The notes: generated by a model not told the origin, from the sequence alone. Counted from the stretch's first letter, positions 40,888 to 51,954 are shown. The stretch: DNA of 64,000 nucleotides from Emiliania huxleyi CCMP1516 (GCF_000372725.1 NW_005196681.1:531107-595106); one strand, 5' to 3'. A program made the numbers and translations.

Positions 40888-41040
40888 TCGCCCACCCCTA
40901 GGGAGTCTGCCTCTTCCTATCTCTCTTCGCAGTCTCTCGCCGCTTCTCGCTGCAACCTTCATGCCACCTCGCGGTCGTCCCACTCTCGTCGTTCTCTCCC
41001 TTGTCACTTCTTCCTCTGTCGCGTCGCTCTCTTCTGCCCC
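40888..41040 (+). repeat. Dispersed repeat R1, tail portion
   Basis: Holds the R1 tail only: GCCCACCCCTAGGGAGTCTG, CTATCTCTCTTCGCAGTCTC, CTTCATGCCACCTCGCGGTC and CCACTCTCGTCGTTCTCTCC, matching 6196-6310. The purine-tract and GGGATTTTAA part is missing. It ends ~155 bases before the aldo-keto reductase ATG, in the gene's orientation. Confidence 0.9.
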
Positions 41041-41197
41041 GTTCTGCGACGACGTATGGAGGAATGGTAATTCTTGAACTCACTCATCGCTGATAAACCG
41101 TCCGCCCGCCTGCCCGCTCCCGCCCGCATCGAAGCGCGCGTATCGAATAGATCCGGCCGGCGGCTGTGGCGTTGTGGCGGCCGTGCATACACAACAC

Positions 41198-42385
41198 ATG
41201 GCAGGCCCAGATGACAAACCTCCCCGGCTGCTGACCGGTTGCATCGCTGGTGTCGACATCCCCGTCTCGCGTCTGATATACGGAACTCTCTTCTTGGGCA
41301 GCTTGCCTGAATCCGAAGCAATGGCCCTGCTCGATGCCGTGTGGATGTCGGGCTGCAACGCCTTTGACTGTGCAGCAATTTACGGTGGCGGTCAGTGCGA
41401 ACGACGGCTTGGTGATTGGCTGCGCAGCCGCGGCATCAAACGAGAGCTGGTCGTGCTCATTTCCAAAGGCGGCTGCCACGGGCAGGACAAGCTGTGGAGC
41501 GCTTCACTTGCGGAGCATGAACTACTCGAGGCGGATCTTGAAGGGTCGATCTCGCGGCTCGGCGTTACCTACCTGGACGTCTATCTCCTTCATCGCGATG
41601 ATCCGCAGATCGCAGTCGGCAGTATCGTCACGCGCATGAACAGCCTCATCGATGGTGGACGCATCCGCACTTGGGGCGTCTCCAACTGGTCAATTGCGCG
41701 GATCGCTGCGGCGCGAAAGTATGCGTTGGACAATCATCTCACGCCGCCCTGCTGTGACTCGTGCCAGAGCTCTCTCGCCGAGCCTCGTGGCTCAGTTTGG
41801 CCAGGGACCACCTTCATCACGGCAGAAACTCGCACAACTTGGTTGCACGCCGCTGGCCGTCAGCCTCATTTGGCGGGCGGCGTGTCTTTGCTAGGATGGG
41901 AGTGTCTCGCGAAGGGCTTTATGGCGGGCAAGTGGGGGCATCACGATGCAATCGACGAGGCGCCGCTCGTTCCTGCGCAGGACGACCCAGCAGCCGCCGC
42001 CAAGTGGCGAGACGTGCAGCTGCGATACGCTTACTGTACTCCGACTAATTTCGCACGGCGCGAGCGCGCGATTCAGCTTGCGCAATCCCACGGCGTCGCC
42101 CTGCCCACGCTTGCTATCGGCTACGTTCTCTCGCAGCCGTCGAACGACTTTGCGCTCATTGGCACGACCACGGCCAGCCACTTTCAGCAAGCTGTTGACG
42201 GAGCGTGCTCCACTTCGCGCGTGGCGCGCCTCACGGAGGGGGAGCTGGCATTTCTCGAACATGGTGCCACACTCCAAGTCAGAGCAACGCCATTAACCGA
42301 GGATGTGCTTTCTAACGCCCTGCCGTCACACAGACCCCAACCCCACGGGACCCCCTCATTTAGCTCACCACCCTCTTTTGGTTAG
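41198..42385 (+). CDS. Aldo-keto reductase
   Basis: Single exon, 395 residues from the ATG at 41198 (MAGPDDKPPRLLTGCIAG). NAD(P)H-dependent reduction of aldehydes or ketones in a TIM barrel. The catalytic tetrad is present: Asp in NAFDCA, Tyr in AIYGGGQ, Lys in LISKGG, His in YLLHRDDP. Other family blocks are GSISRLGVTYLDVYLLHR, GRIRTWGVSNWSIARI, VSLLGWECLAKGFMAGKW and IGYVLSQPSNDFALIGTTTA (cofactor-binding end). No presequence, so probably cytosolic. Physiological substrate unknown. The final ~30 residues are Pro/Ser-rich and not part of the barrel. No intron, and a copy of R1 lies just upstream. Confidence 0.88.
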   Translation: MAGPDDKPPRLLTGCIAGVDIPVSRLIYGTLFLGSLPESEAMALLDAVWMSGCNAFDCAAIYGGGQCERRLGDWLRSRGIKRELVVLISKGGCHGQDKLWSASLAEHELLEADLEGSISRLGVTYLDVYLLHRDDPQIAVGSIVTRMNSLIDGGRIRTWGVSNWSIARIAAARKYALDNHLTPPCCDSCQSSLAEPRGSVWPGTTFITAETRTTWLHAAGRQPHLAGGVSLLGWECLAKGFMAGKWGHHDAIDEAPLVPAQDDPAAAAKWRDVQLRYAYCTPTNFARRERAIQLAQSHGVALPTLAIGYVLSQPSNDFALIGTTTASHFQQAVDGACSTSRVARLTEGELAFLEHGATLQVRATPLTEDVLSNALPSHRPQPHGTPSFSSPPSFG

Positions 42386-42715
42386 CTCCCCCTCTTTTAG
42401 ACCCGCCCCTCCCTTTCTTTTAGGGTGAGAGGGCCCGTGTTTTTGTGTGAGAGGGCCCGGCCGGCCCTCCCCGGCTGGAGGGGGGCTCCCGGGCCAACAC
42501 GTAGACAGTGAACACTGGATACGGCCAACGGCGTCCAACAAGGTTTGCCCTGGACCGATTTACGCCCCGGCGGGGATGATTTGCGGGTTTCCCCGTGCCG
42601 CGAGACTTGGGCATGTATCTCCCGCGATGTGTGCATGTGTCGCGGACAAACCCAAGTAGACGCCCCTTGGGCGGGTATCGCGTCTTACTTACACAAGAGG
42701 AACTATAACACATCG

Positions 42716-43267
42716 CTAGTCATGTACAATCATGAGAACCGGGTCCAGGCTCCATAGTGAGGTGGTCTCCCAGTCTAGCGCACCTCGCGCCCGGCGGGCG
42801 GCGACCTGTCCGTCCACCGAAACCTCCGCCCGCGCGTGCCACCGCCGCCTCCACCGCCGAGTCGAAGAGCCGATGTAGACCCGTCGTCCGTCCACCGTGT
42901 GGTACGCCGCGAAGCGGCCCGACGCCCAGGGAAGTCGGCGGCCGCTCGAGCCCGACGCCTGCTCCTGCTTGCGCACGCCTCCGTAGCCGGTGCTGCTGCG
43001 ACTCGAGAGGTGCAGCCGCCAGCCCTGCGCCTCTGTCACCACCGCCGGCGCCTCCCCCGCGGGGCCCGTGTGGGATGGACCTGCGAAAGCGCGGGGAAGG
43101 GAGAGGGCCGGCGGGCCGAGCAGCATTGGCGGTGTGTCATTCTGCAGTCGATCGCCGCCGAGCGGCATAGCGGCGCCGTCGCGGGCGGAGCCGTCGCGGG
43201 TAGCCAGAGGCGGCGGGCCGGCGGGAGAGGGCGGTAGTGCGAGCGGTGATGATGATGATGTGGCCAT
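42716..43267 (-). CDS. AP2-like ORF, AP2 domain apparently interrupted
   Basis: 183-residue frame on the minus strand. A Pro/Ala/Ser-rich N-terminus leads to TGYGGVRKQEQ and GRFAAYHTVDGRRVYIGS, the first two strands of an AP2 DNA-binding domain. After VYIGS the expected helix is not in this frame, but FDSAVEAAVA is readable in a neighbouring frame just downstream. This suggests a frameshift, an assembly error, or an unusual splice in the domain. The reading frame then runs on as low-complexity basic sequence. It is either a decaying AP2 copy or a gene whose model needs transcript data. An intact double-AP2 gene lies at 54.3 kb. Confidence 0.45.
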   Translation of the reverse strand: MATSSSSPLALPPSPAGPPPLATRDGSARDGAAMPLGGDRLQNDTPPMLLGPPALSLPRAFAGPSHTGPAGEAPAVVTEAQGWRLHLSSRSSTGYGGVRKQEQASGSSGRRLPWASGRFAAYHTVDGRRVYIGSSTRRWRRRWHARAEVSVDGQVAARRARGALDWETTSLWSLDPVLMIVHD

Positions 43268-43689
43268 TGCGCCGCCGCCGCGTCCTCTTCGACTCGGCTT
43301 TCGTCCCTTTTTACGCTTGTCCCCTTTTTCCGAAGTGTCGGAATGGCGACCTTTTCCCGGAGCAGGACAGTGCCAGCCAGCAGTCTACTTGGATTTGTCT
43401 TTAAAAACTCGGTGCAACTGATTAAGGACGCACGTTCGCGCGGGCGCTCTGGCTCGGGCGTTGCTCTGGCGCCTTGAGCGCCAGGCGCTTGCGCGGGTTT
43501 GCCGTCGAGTCTGCTGCAGCGTCGTATCCGCGCTGCGCGAAGTATGCTTCGATCTTCTGGTGAAGGAGAGCTCAGTGATGTCAGGGATCTCGTTCTCGTG
43601 CCCCTCGAGGCACATCCAAATGTTGCCGACTTCGACGCCAATGTTGGGTTCCATGATACGCACGCTGCGTACGGGCATCACGCGCGTGC

Positions 43690-44295
43690 TGGCGCGGTTG
43701 CCTTGCTGCCAGTCGTGCACGTCGACAGTCATGAAGTGTTTGGCTGCAGTGATGTTCTTGAAGCTCAGCGCAGGAGCGCTTTCCCCTGGATTCCGTCCCG
43801 ATGCAGGGCGCTCACGCCCCCGAACAAGTTTTTCAGTGTATGTAGCTCTTTCTTACTGTAGGGCCCTTAGGGGCCTAGAGAACACAACCCCTTCTCTCTT
43901 TTCTCCCAGTAAGCTAAAAGTACGTACCCGAGGGTGAACTGCTGACAGGGTTTGCGATGAGGAGCGATCCGAACGTGGTATTCGGGTGATTAGATCACTA
44001 CCGCCGAAGCGCAAGCGCTTGGAGCAAGGGAACTGCCACGTATGGGTCCCAGACTAGCACCCACCCCACCTCGCGAGCCGACGTTCTGGCTCAGCCAGCT
44101 GGCTCAGCGATTTTTTGCACGAGGACGCGCGTGCTGGCGCGGTTGCCTTGCTGCCAGTCAGTCGTGCACGTCGACAGTCATGAATGAAGTGTTTGGCTGC
44201 AGTGATGTTCTTGAAGCTCAGCTGCAGGAGCGTTTTCCCCTGGATTCCGTCCCGATGCAGGGCACGCCCCCGAACAAGTTTTTCAGTGTATCTAG
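43690..44295. repeat. Direct duplication of a ~150-bp segment
   Basis: 43695-43842 and 44128-44292 share TGCCAGTCGTGCACGTCGAC, GTGTTTGGCTGCAGTGATGT, TTGAAGCTCAGC and CCCCGAACAAGTTTTTCAGT blocks with small indels. The intervening DNA carries the reverse copy of the 5.6-kb repeat (43936-44010). No coding sequence is supported. Confidence 0.85.
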
Positions 44296-44411
44296 ATATG
44301 TAGCTGGGGTCCCGTACCATGCGGAATCGACCCTATCCAGTGCTCAAGTGCTCTTACTCCTCTTATATGAGCGTCATCTTGTAGTGAACAGGCCGACTTC
44401 GCGGTTTGAGC

Positions 44412-44532
44412 GCCCAGCGCAGACCGACCGACCGCAGGGGGGGTCCGGTCGGCGGCCGCGGAATACCGCAGACCGGAGGGGGGGTCCGGTCGGTCGGAGC
44501 GCAGACCGAGGGGGGGGTCGGTCGGTCGGGTT
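44412..44532. repeat. G7-centred palindromic motif array, left block
   Basis: Three or four copies of an imperfect palindrome of the form GACCGAC-(A/C)-G7-TC(C)GGTCGG, where GGACC/GGTCC-type arms flank a run of seven or more G. More copies lie at 45022-45140. No ORF. Confidence 0.75.
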
Positions 44533-44593
44533 GGCTCGAGGGTCACACCGCACATAGGTTACATGCTCGCCGCAGCTGTGAATAAATTAGTAT

Positions 44594-44917
44594 CTATATC
44601 TCTTCAACCGAGCTGCTCATGAAGCGGCGTCCAGCACCCGGATCGATTGCCATTTGCTGTCGCTTGAGCGACTCGGAAGCCGATGAGCCCGTCAACGGCG
44701 GCGGCGATGTGTCGATCAAGCTCTCTGGCAAGTCATCGTAGTCATTGGAAGGGACGATGCGCGCGTACTGCGGAGAACTGGAGCGCTGCCAGAGCTTGTA
44801 CAAAGACGGCACAAGCAGGATCAGGCCTGCGACTGCGTGGATGCTCCACATATGTGTGTGGAGTCGGGCTCGCTCGGGCCTCGGCGAAGAAGTCTCCTTG
44901 GCGCTTGGCTGCGTAAC
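44594..44917 (-). CDS. C-terminal exon of a small membrane protein, unknown
   Basis: An 85-residue frame from an in-frame ATG at ~44851; the frame is open further upstream. It starts with a hydrophobic helix (MWSIHAVAGLILLVPSLYKL) and then a polar, acidic and Ser/Pro-rich tail (YARIVPSNDYDDLPESLIDT). It ends MSSSVEEI. The composition is protein-like and unlike the repeats around it. It may be the last exon of a type I membrane protein whose upstream part I cannot find. No family recognised. Confidence 0.35.
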   Translation of the reverse strand, partial: VTQPSAKETSSPRPERARLHTHMWSIHAVAGLILLVPSLYKLWQRSSSPQYARIVPSNDYDDLPESLIDTSPPPLTGSSASESLKRQQMAIDPGAGRRFMSSSVEEI

Positions 44918-45631
44918 TAGTTTTCATAGTGTTACTGTTAGTGAAAACCGGCGATTTCGAAGCGCCCGTCGGCGGTTCGCGAGAAGGAGGGAGAGCGTTT
45001 GATTGAGGGGCTCACGGCAAGGACACCGACCGAGGGGGGGGGTCGGTCGTCACACCTCCCGCCGCCAAGAGAGCGACCGACCGGAGGGGGGGTCCGGTCC
45101 GCCTCGGGGGCAGACCACCGACCGGCGGGGGGGTCCCCACGAAGTAGGGGGGGTGGGACCACCCAAGACTGCTTTCAGCCGCTTACGCCAATTTTCCCCT
45201 CAACCTGCGCAAATCGTGCAACTCGCGGACCCGAGGAGTCTGGAGCTTCAGCTGGCGAATCATGCCGCTCTCGGCACAGAAGCAGCGCAAGCGCCGCGCC
45301 GCGAAGCGCGCTGCCGAGGCTCAGGACGCGGCTCGCGGGCAGCGCAACCGCCCGGCGCCGAGCCGGTGCTAGGCCGCCTCCGCTGCGCCTGCTTCCTTGC
45401 GCGCCGCTGGACGTCGGCCGAGAAGACCGCTTCCCTCTGGGGACCCGACTCCGCGGAGATCGCGCGCGCGTCGTGTGTGGCGGCGCGCGCGCGATCTCCG
45501 TTCCCGGGCACGCCGGTCGCAGTGGCATGGGCTCCCAGGCTCAAAAGCGCTCCCGTCAACAGCGAGCGAGCGCCGCCGCTGCTCCTCCTCCCGCCGCCGC
45601 TGCTCCTCCTCCCGCCGCCGCTCACCGAGAC

Positions 45632-45672
<41 letters not shown>

Positions 45673-46509
45673 TCGCGCCTCGCCTCCGTCACCGCCGCCC
45701 TCCATCTCGCAGCGGCGCGTCCCTCTGATGGCGCGGGCGCCTCGCTCACCGGCGCCTCGCCGCCGCCCCCCCCCCTTCTCGCGCCGCTCCGCTCGTGGCC
45801 GCCGCCTCCCCTGTCAATCCCGCCGCCTCCCCTGTCATCCCGCCGCCCGCACCACCGCCGCCACCGCCTCGCGCCTCGCCGCCGCCGCCACCGACCGCCC
45901 TCCCCTGCGCCGCTGAGAGCGCGGTGCAGGGGGTGAGCCCCCGCTGCGCAGCCTCACCGTAGTGCACTGCGCTCTCCGCGCCCCTGACGATTAGTGAGGA
46001 GGTGGTGTTGCACAGCATGGAGCTCGGCGAGCGTTTAGCGAGCCCCTCAGCTCAGTAGAGGGGTTGTTGTGCGAGTATATGGGACAAAAGCGTCGAAAAT
46101 GTGCTAGGTCGGTCGGAATCCCCCAAAACAATTAAATTCCCTCTCGAGCAGAGAGAATTTGGGATTCGACTCCCGCGCAATCAAGTCATCAACGATGGTG
46201 CCAACGGCCAAAAAAGCGCCGGTAGCAAGCACGATGGAGGTGCGTCTTTCCCATGCTCGCGCGCCCCCCGCGCGCGAACTATGCATGGGCCCGGCTCGCC
46301 CGCTTGGGGATCCACCCGGCACACCCCCGCCCCCCACCTGCCGGCTTACCTGCCGTCAGTTCGCGCGGGATCGCCCACAACTGTCAGCAACTGAAATCCA
46401 GTTGCTTCAGCTGTGACTTCAGCCTCGCCTCACCGCTCTCCCTTCGGTCGCACGCCTCCGGAGAGAGGTCGCACACGACGCTGGTGACCATTCCCGACGA
46501 GCCATGCGC
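44918..46509. other. Intergenic DNA with G-tract palindromes and a GCC repeat
   Basis: Second block of G7-centred palindromes at 45022-45140 and a (CCG)n tract at about 45628-45672. Possible 5' exons of the large chromodomain gene lie near its right edge (protein-like sequence around 46255-46505, e.g. ANYAWARLARLGIHPAHP), but I could not join them to it. Confidence 0.4.
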
Positions 46510-47033
46510 AGGTCGCGACCCCTGAGGACCTCCACACCTCCAAGGAGAAGCTCCGCGGCATCGGCGAGGCGACCGCTCTCTTTTCAGAACCTGCTAGGGC
46601 AGAGGCCCTGTCCACCCTGGCGTCCCTCGAGGGGTCGCCAGGGCCCGCCGCGGCCCTGGCGAGGCCCGTGGGCGGCCTGCTCCTCATCGACGCCTACGCC
46701 CTCGTCGGCCTGGCCGGCAAATATGCCAGCGGCGGGGGCGGCGCCGGCGATGCGGGTCTCATCTTTACCAGGTGGGTCGAGGCGATGGCCGGGCACGAGT
46801 CGCTCGCGCCGACGCGGGCGCTCCCGGCGCTGGCCACGCCGGAGACCAAGGCGAACTTCGTGAAGTACAAGCGCCGGATGACCGCGTACAAGGCGGACGT
46901 GGAGCGCGCGCTTAAGCGGCGCTCGACGGCCGTTTCTCGCCGGAAGGACCCGGCGGAGGCCGACCGCGAACTCGACCAACTCGTGCGGCAGGCGCACGTT
47001 CCTCTCCAGACCCTTTCGGACGCGGCCGACACG

Positions 47034-47065
<32 letters not shown>

Positions 47066-50000
47066 GTCCTCGCTCGATGCCGAGCTCGACGTGACGGCGC
47101 AGCTGCGCGCGTTTGCCGAGGGTTTGCACCCGCGCCTCGGCGCCGACAGCGCCGTCCACCTCTTGGAGGGCTGCCGCGACGTCCTCGGCTTGATCGCCGC
47201 CGAGGTGCGCGGCGCGCCTCCGCCGCGTGGGCGCGGCACGTCGCAGCTCCGGCAGGTGTCGCTGCTCCTCAACTATGAGCGGCGGCGGCGGCAGCTGAGC
47301 GAGGCGCTCGCCGACGAGCGGCGTGTCGAGCTCGAGCTGGCGGCGCGCCGCCAGCAGGCCGCCGTCGACGCCGCGCTCGCCGACGAGCGGCGGCGCTCCG
47401 CCGCGGCGTACGCGAAGCTCGACGCAGCGCTGCAGGCGGAGCGGCAGGAGACTGGGCGGCTCTGCACGGAGGTGCGGCGGCTCAAGGCGGCGGCGCGCGA
47501 GGCCGAGACTGCGGCGGAGCTGCGGTGCCGCAGCCAGGAGAAGGAGGCCGCGGCGCACTTTGGCTCCATCGCCTCAGAGGCCGAGCGGCGCGCCAAGGTC
47601 GCCGAGGCGCAGCGGGACGACGCGTGTGAGGAGGCGGCGCAGCTGCACGGCCTCTTCGCGCAGCTAGAGGACCAGCTCGACGCGCTGCGCTCGATGCGCG
47701 TCTCGGGGCTGCTCGAGCAGCTGCAGGCGAGCACGCGGCGCATCACCGAGCTCAGTGCGCGGCGCAAGGTGACGCAGCGCAAGCTCTCCGACGTGAACCT
47801 CGTCGAGCGCAACCTGGCGGTGTCGCAGCGGCTGCTCTCGGAGGAGCGGGCGGCCCGCGCGAGCTTGTGGCGCGGAGACGCGACGGCAGAGAAGCTGGAG
47901 GCGGTGGAGGCGCAGTGCGCCAAGCTGCAGGCCGAGCTTGAGGCGGCGCAGGCCGAGGCCGCAAAGTTCAAGGCCATCGCCGAGCCCACCAAGGCGCGCT
48001 TCAAGCTGGGCAACCACTTCAACGCCGAGACGGAGCTTGCGTGCATCTCGGTGATGCACCTCGGCATCGCGCGGCAGAAGATCCCGAAGCTGTTCCCGAT
48101 CTTCGCGCGGCTCTTGGGGGTCAAGCTGCCGTACCGCGAGATCAAGGTCCCCGGCCCGATCGTGGACGGCAAGCGCACCTCCGTCGTCAAGCGGCTGCCA
48201 GAGACGCCGCAGGCGACGCACTGCAAGGAGCTGGCGGGCGTCTCCTACGAGCTCAACAAGCTCCAGGTCGGCCAGTGGCTGCTGGAGTTCATGAACTCGG
48301 ATGAGTCCTCGTGCTGCTACATCGCCGACGGCGCCGAGGCGCAGCAGATGGAGCGCATCGGCACCGTCCTCTCGCGGCGCGTCAACGGCAAACTCGAGCT
48401 GCGCGCCCTCGATTTGTCGACGGCCTCGAGCAAGACCGCCGAGGCGCAGGCGTCGGCGTACCACGAGTCGATCGAGGAGGTCATCAAGCTCATGGAGGAG
48501 GCCGGCCTCGCGGATGCGCGCGCGGCGGAGCTGCTGCGCCGCTTCCTCCCCACGTGCGCGTGCAACGACCGGGCGTCTACGGCGCGGCTCGCTGCGCGGC
48601 TGGTCCTCGGGCTGGGCGAGGGCGACGACGACCCGACCTGTGCGGAGCACGCGCTCGTCAACATCCTCGAGGAGGGGCGCAAGGCGATGGACGCCATCCT
48701 GCGCGAGCTGATGAACTTCACCGACGAGCAGGCCGCGGCGCACGCCGACAAGATCAAGGCGATGCGGACCTGCGTCGGCTGGTTCAGCTCGCCTGTCTGC
48801 GCGCTCATCTACCAGGCACCGTCAGCCCCGACCCCGCACCGCAGATCACTCCCACTCGCGCGCCAATCCCGCACCCCCCCGCGCCGCACGCGTAGGTGAG
48901 CAAGTACGTCGCGCTCTGCTCGACCAAGGGCTACGCCATCGGCCGCAAGCTGCAGGAGTGGATGGAGGCGCGGCTGGCAGACCTCGAGGAGCAGCTCGAG
49001 CATCTCGTGGGGCACGTGGAGGACGTGCTCGCGATCTGCGGCTCGCGCGCGTACGTCTTCTACCTCGACGCGGCGCCGACGGAGCGGCTGCTCACTGAGC
49101 ACGACATCTCCATGCTGACCTACCTCGACGAGGATGAGATGCTCAAGGCTGCCGGCGGCGGCAAGCTGCGCAAGTCTATCCTCACCGGCGCGCGCTCGCC
49201 GCCCTGCATGGCGGGGGTGCGCGCCATGGCGCTGATCTGCGACGCGGTGTTTTGGCCGCTGATCCGCGCGGTCAAGCCAGCCGCGGACAAGCACGTCCTC
49301 GACGTGCTCCCGCGCGTGTGGCCGGCGGCGCACGCGTTTTTTGAGGCGGCCGCCGCGTCGCCCGCGGGCATCGTCGACGGCTCGCTCAAGCTGCAGCTCG
49401 GCGACGTTTCGGCGGCCGCCACCGCCGCTACCGCGCCAACTCCAACGCAGGCGCGCCGCGCCGAGCGCCATCGCCTCGATATGGTGCGCATTCGCGCCGC
49501 AGCGGCCGACGACCCGATGGTGACGCGCTTGCTGACGGCGGCATTCGGCGCGATGTCCCGGGCGGTCTGCAACCACGCTGCGGAGTGGATGCCGGCGGGC
49601 CTCGTCGCCACGAACGGCTCGATCACCAAGACCGGCAAGCTGTGCTCGGCGAACATCACCCCGGCGCTGCGCGCAAAGTACGACGCGCTGCAGGCGACGA
49701 GCACGCCGGTTGAGCGGCTGCACGCCGTCGGCCGCGTCAGCGACGACCGGCACAAGCGGCAGCGCAATGAGTCGCGCGCCGGCGACTCGCTCGGGCGCTT
49801 TAACAACCAAGCCGGCTGGCTGACGGGCGAGATCGATGAGCGCGGCGGGCTCAAGGTCGCCGAGACCATGCTTGCGGCGTGCCGAAAGGCGGCGGGGCGG
49901 GCGAGACGCGTTACGCTCAAGGCGCAGCTGGTCGCGGCGGGCCGCGCAAAGCGCGCCGAGCGCGACGAGAAGCTGGGCAGCAAGAAGGCGCGCAAGGCGG

Positions 50001-50359
50001 CCAAGGCGGCCGAGAACGCGCGCATCGCGCAGCTGCCGCTCGTGCGGCGCTACTCAGAGCTGAAGAAGCTGGCGATCGCCGGCTTGCAGGCGCTTCTCGG
50101 ACGCTGTTGAGCGGTATACTAGTGCCCCACTACTCACGGCTCTCGTTTGTTGTAGGACCAGCTCAAGGCCTTCAAGCTGGCGGGGAAGACGGGCTTCACT
50201 GTCACGCAGGCGAACCGCGCGGACTATTGCACGCAGCTGCAGAACCTCCTCTTCGCCGCGCATGGCGTCGAGGCGAACGACCTCGAGGACGGCGACTCGG
50301 GGTGCGACGGCGACGGCGTGGTGCGGAAGGTGCGGCAGCGGCGCGTGGCGGGCGAAGAG

Positions 50360-50391
<32 letters not shown>

Positions 50392-50785
50392 GAAGAAGAA
50401 GAAGAGGAAGAGGGTCGATCTGCGTGAGCTCAACGGCTGGCAGTGGGAGGCGAGTGAGAAGTTTGACATCGAGCGCATTCTCGACAGCAAGGTGGAGACG
50501 GTCGGCAAGGTGCTTGCGCCCTCACACTCGCACCTGCCCTTGCTTATTGCCACTCCATCGCTCACGTGCCCGACCACCTCTCTTCTCGCCTCACAGGGCA
50601 AGAAGCGGGTCGAGATGACGTACTACTTGATCCTCTGGAAGGGGTACCCGCCGGACGTGTCGACGTGGGAGCCAGAGTCAGAGATACACGACGACTTGAT
50701 CGACGCGTACGAGGCGGAGCTCGATGCGGCGTCTGAGCTGGAGGCGGAGGAGGCGGAGGAGGGCGAGGAGGGCGAGGAGGAGTGA
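46510..50785 (+). CDS. Large coiled-coil, transposase-like protein with C-terminal chromodomain
   Basis: Four exons resolved (46510-48815, 48896-50089, 50156-50509, 50597-50785), at least ~1345 residues. Introns 1 and 2 are GC-AG. The 5' end is not resolved. An N-terminal region is followed by a long coiled coil (~residues 250-480, e.g. RRKVTQRKLSDVNLVERNLA). A region then reads like a large DDE/RNase-H-type transposase: IARQKIPKLFPIFARLLGVK, CCYIADGAEAQQMERIGTVL, CACNDRASTARLAARLVLG and CAEHALVNILEEGRKAMDAI. A basic helix-rich part and a poly-Gly/KKKKRKR linker lead to a chromodomain split by intron 3: EKFDIERILDSKVE...MTYYLILWKGYPPDVSTWEP. Chromodomains read histone methylation. It could be a domesticated or active DNA-element protein; I found no terminal inverted repeats around it. 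Confidence 0.7.
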
Positions 50786-51954
50786 CTAGCGCGCGTCCTC
50801 CGCCCCCGTGCGCGTGTGTTGAGGTGGTGCGAGAGCCATTTGCGTGCGTGAGCGGTGCGGCCGGGTGTGTGAATGTGAACCGTGGGCCACTTGTGTTGAG
50901 GGATGGCAACCCATGTGGGTGCCTGTGTGTTTCTTTCGAGCTAACGCACCTTGTTTTGCAGTTTCTATGCCGTGCTATTCACTTCCAAAAATCGACCCCC
51001 GGGACCCCGACCGACCTAATTAATAATGTCCCAAAAAAGCGTGTCTCGAGTTTGTTGCAGCTCCGCAGCCTGCGCGCGCTGCCGGGTCGCACCGCTTGCT
51101 GGATACACGCACTCCCTGGGTCCCAGGGAGTGCGTGTATCCAACTGGAGTGAGTAGGCTCGACGCCGTACTCGAGATGGAGCTGCAGAAAGTACGCCGCC
51201 GAGCGTGCCACCGACGGCGTCCCGGCGGAGGTGATGGAGTGTGAGACCTGAGGCTGCGGAGGTGACGCCTGAGGTACCGGTCCGTGCACAGCGACTCAGC
51301 CGGCGACCGCCACGGGCTCAGGCGAGACTTGTCGACGCGTTCCGGCTCAGCTTCACCATGGTCCTCGGGCGTCTGTCGACGTCAGGACCACCCATACAGC
51401 TCGCGGGTTTGAGGTCGCAAGAGCCAAGATGGTGGCGTTTGGACATCCCAACCATCACACAAGACAGCCTGTAGGTGATGGCGGGACGGCGCAGTGTTTG
51501 TGGCACTCGGCAGTAGGCACCCGCGGCACGGCCCCGCTGTCGGCTCTCGCGGGCTGCGGAACCGGCCCCAGAAGGGGACGGTCCGGGCGAGTGTGGCAGC
51601 TCCTGCGCTAGTATGGGCACCATCTATCACAACACTACTGACCCTGGCCATTAGAGCTGCCAGGGATAGCGTCAGGAGCCGGTAGGAGTCAAAACCCCTC
51701 ATATTTGAGACATCGTGTCCCATATACTCGCACAACAACCCAGAGGGAAAAGAAGGGAGCGAGGGGCGTTTCGTTCTAAATTTTGATGAGAGGACTACGA
51801 CTAGCACTCACCGCCCGCACACTGCCGCCCATCCCTCCAAACGGGCTTCTTGGGTGGAAAGAGATGCCACCGGCGGCTTCCCCGGTTACTCAAAACGGTC
51901 TGGTACAAAGTGACGCTCGTCTTACGAACAACCCGCGCGAGCAGGGACATTTTC
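50786..51954. other. Intergenic DNA with a perfect palindrome
   Basis: No gene recognised between the chromodomain gene and the transporter. It holds the 41-bp palindrome at 51101-51141. Roughly symmetrical flanking sequence (GTTGCAGCTCCGCAG at 51053, GGAGCTGCAGAAAG at 51178) hints at a somewhat larger foldback. Confidence 0.4.
51101..51141. repeat. Perfect 20-bp-arm palindrome with 1-base centre
   Basis: GGATACACGCACTCCCTGGG at 51101-51120, T at 51121, then the exact reverse complement at 51122-51141. Chance occurrence of 20 paired bases is negligible. Confidence 0.97.

Noticed and set aside
45003-45936. 305-residue Pro/Arg-rich plus-strand frame
   Set aside because: Low-complexity CCG-rich DNA with G-tract palindromes; no domain, no consistent frame across its repeats.
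46100-46185. B-box-like GGATTCGACTCCC suggesting a tRNA
   Set aside because: The loop would be six bases, and D, anticodon and acceptor stems cannot be formed.
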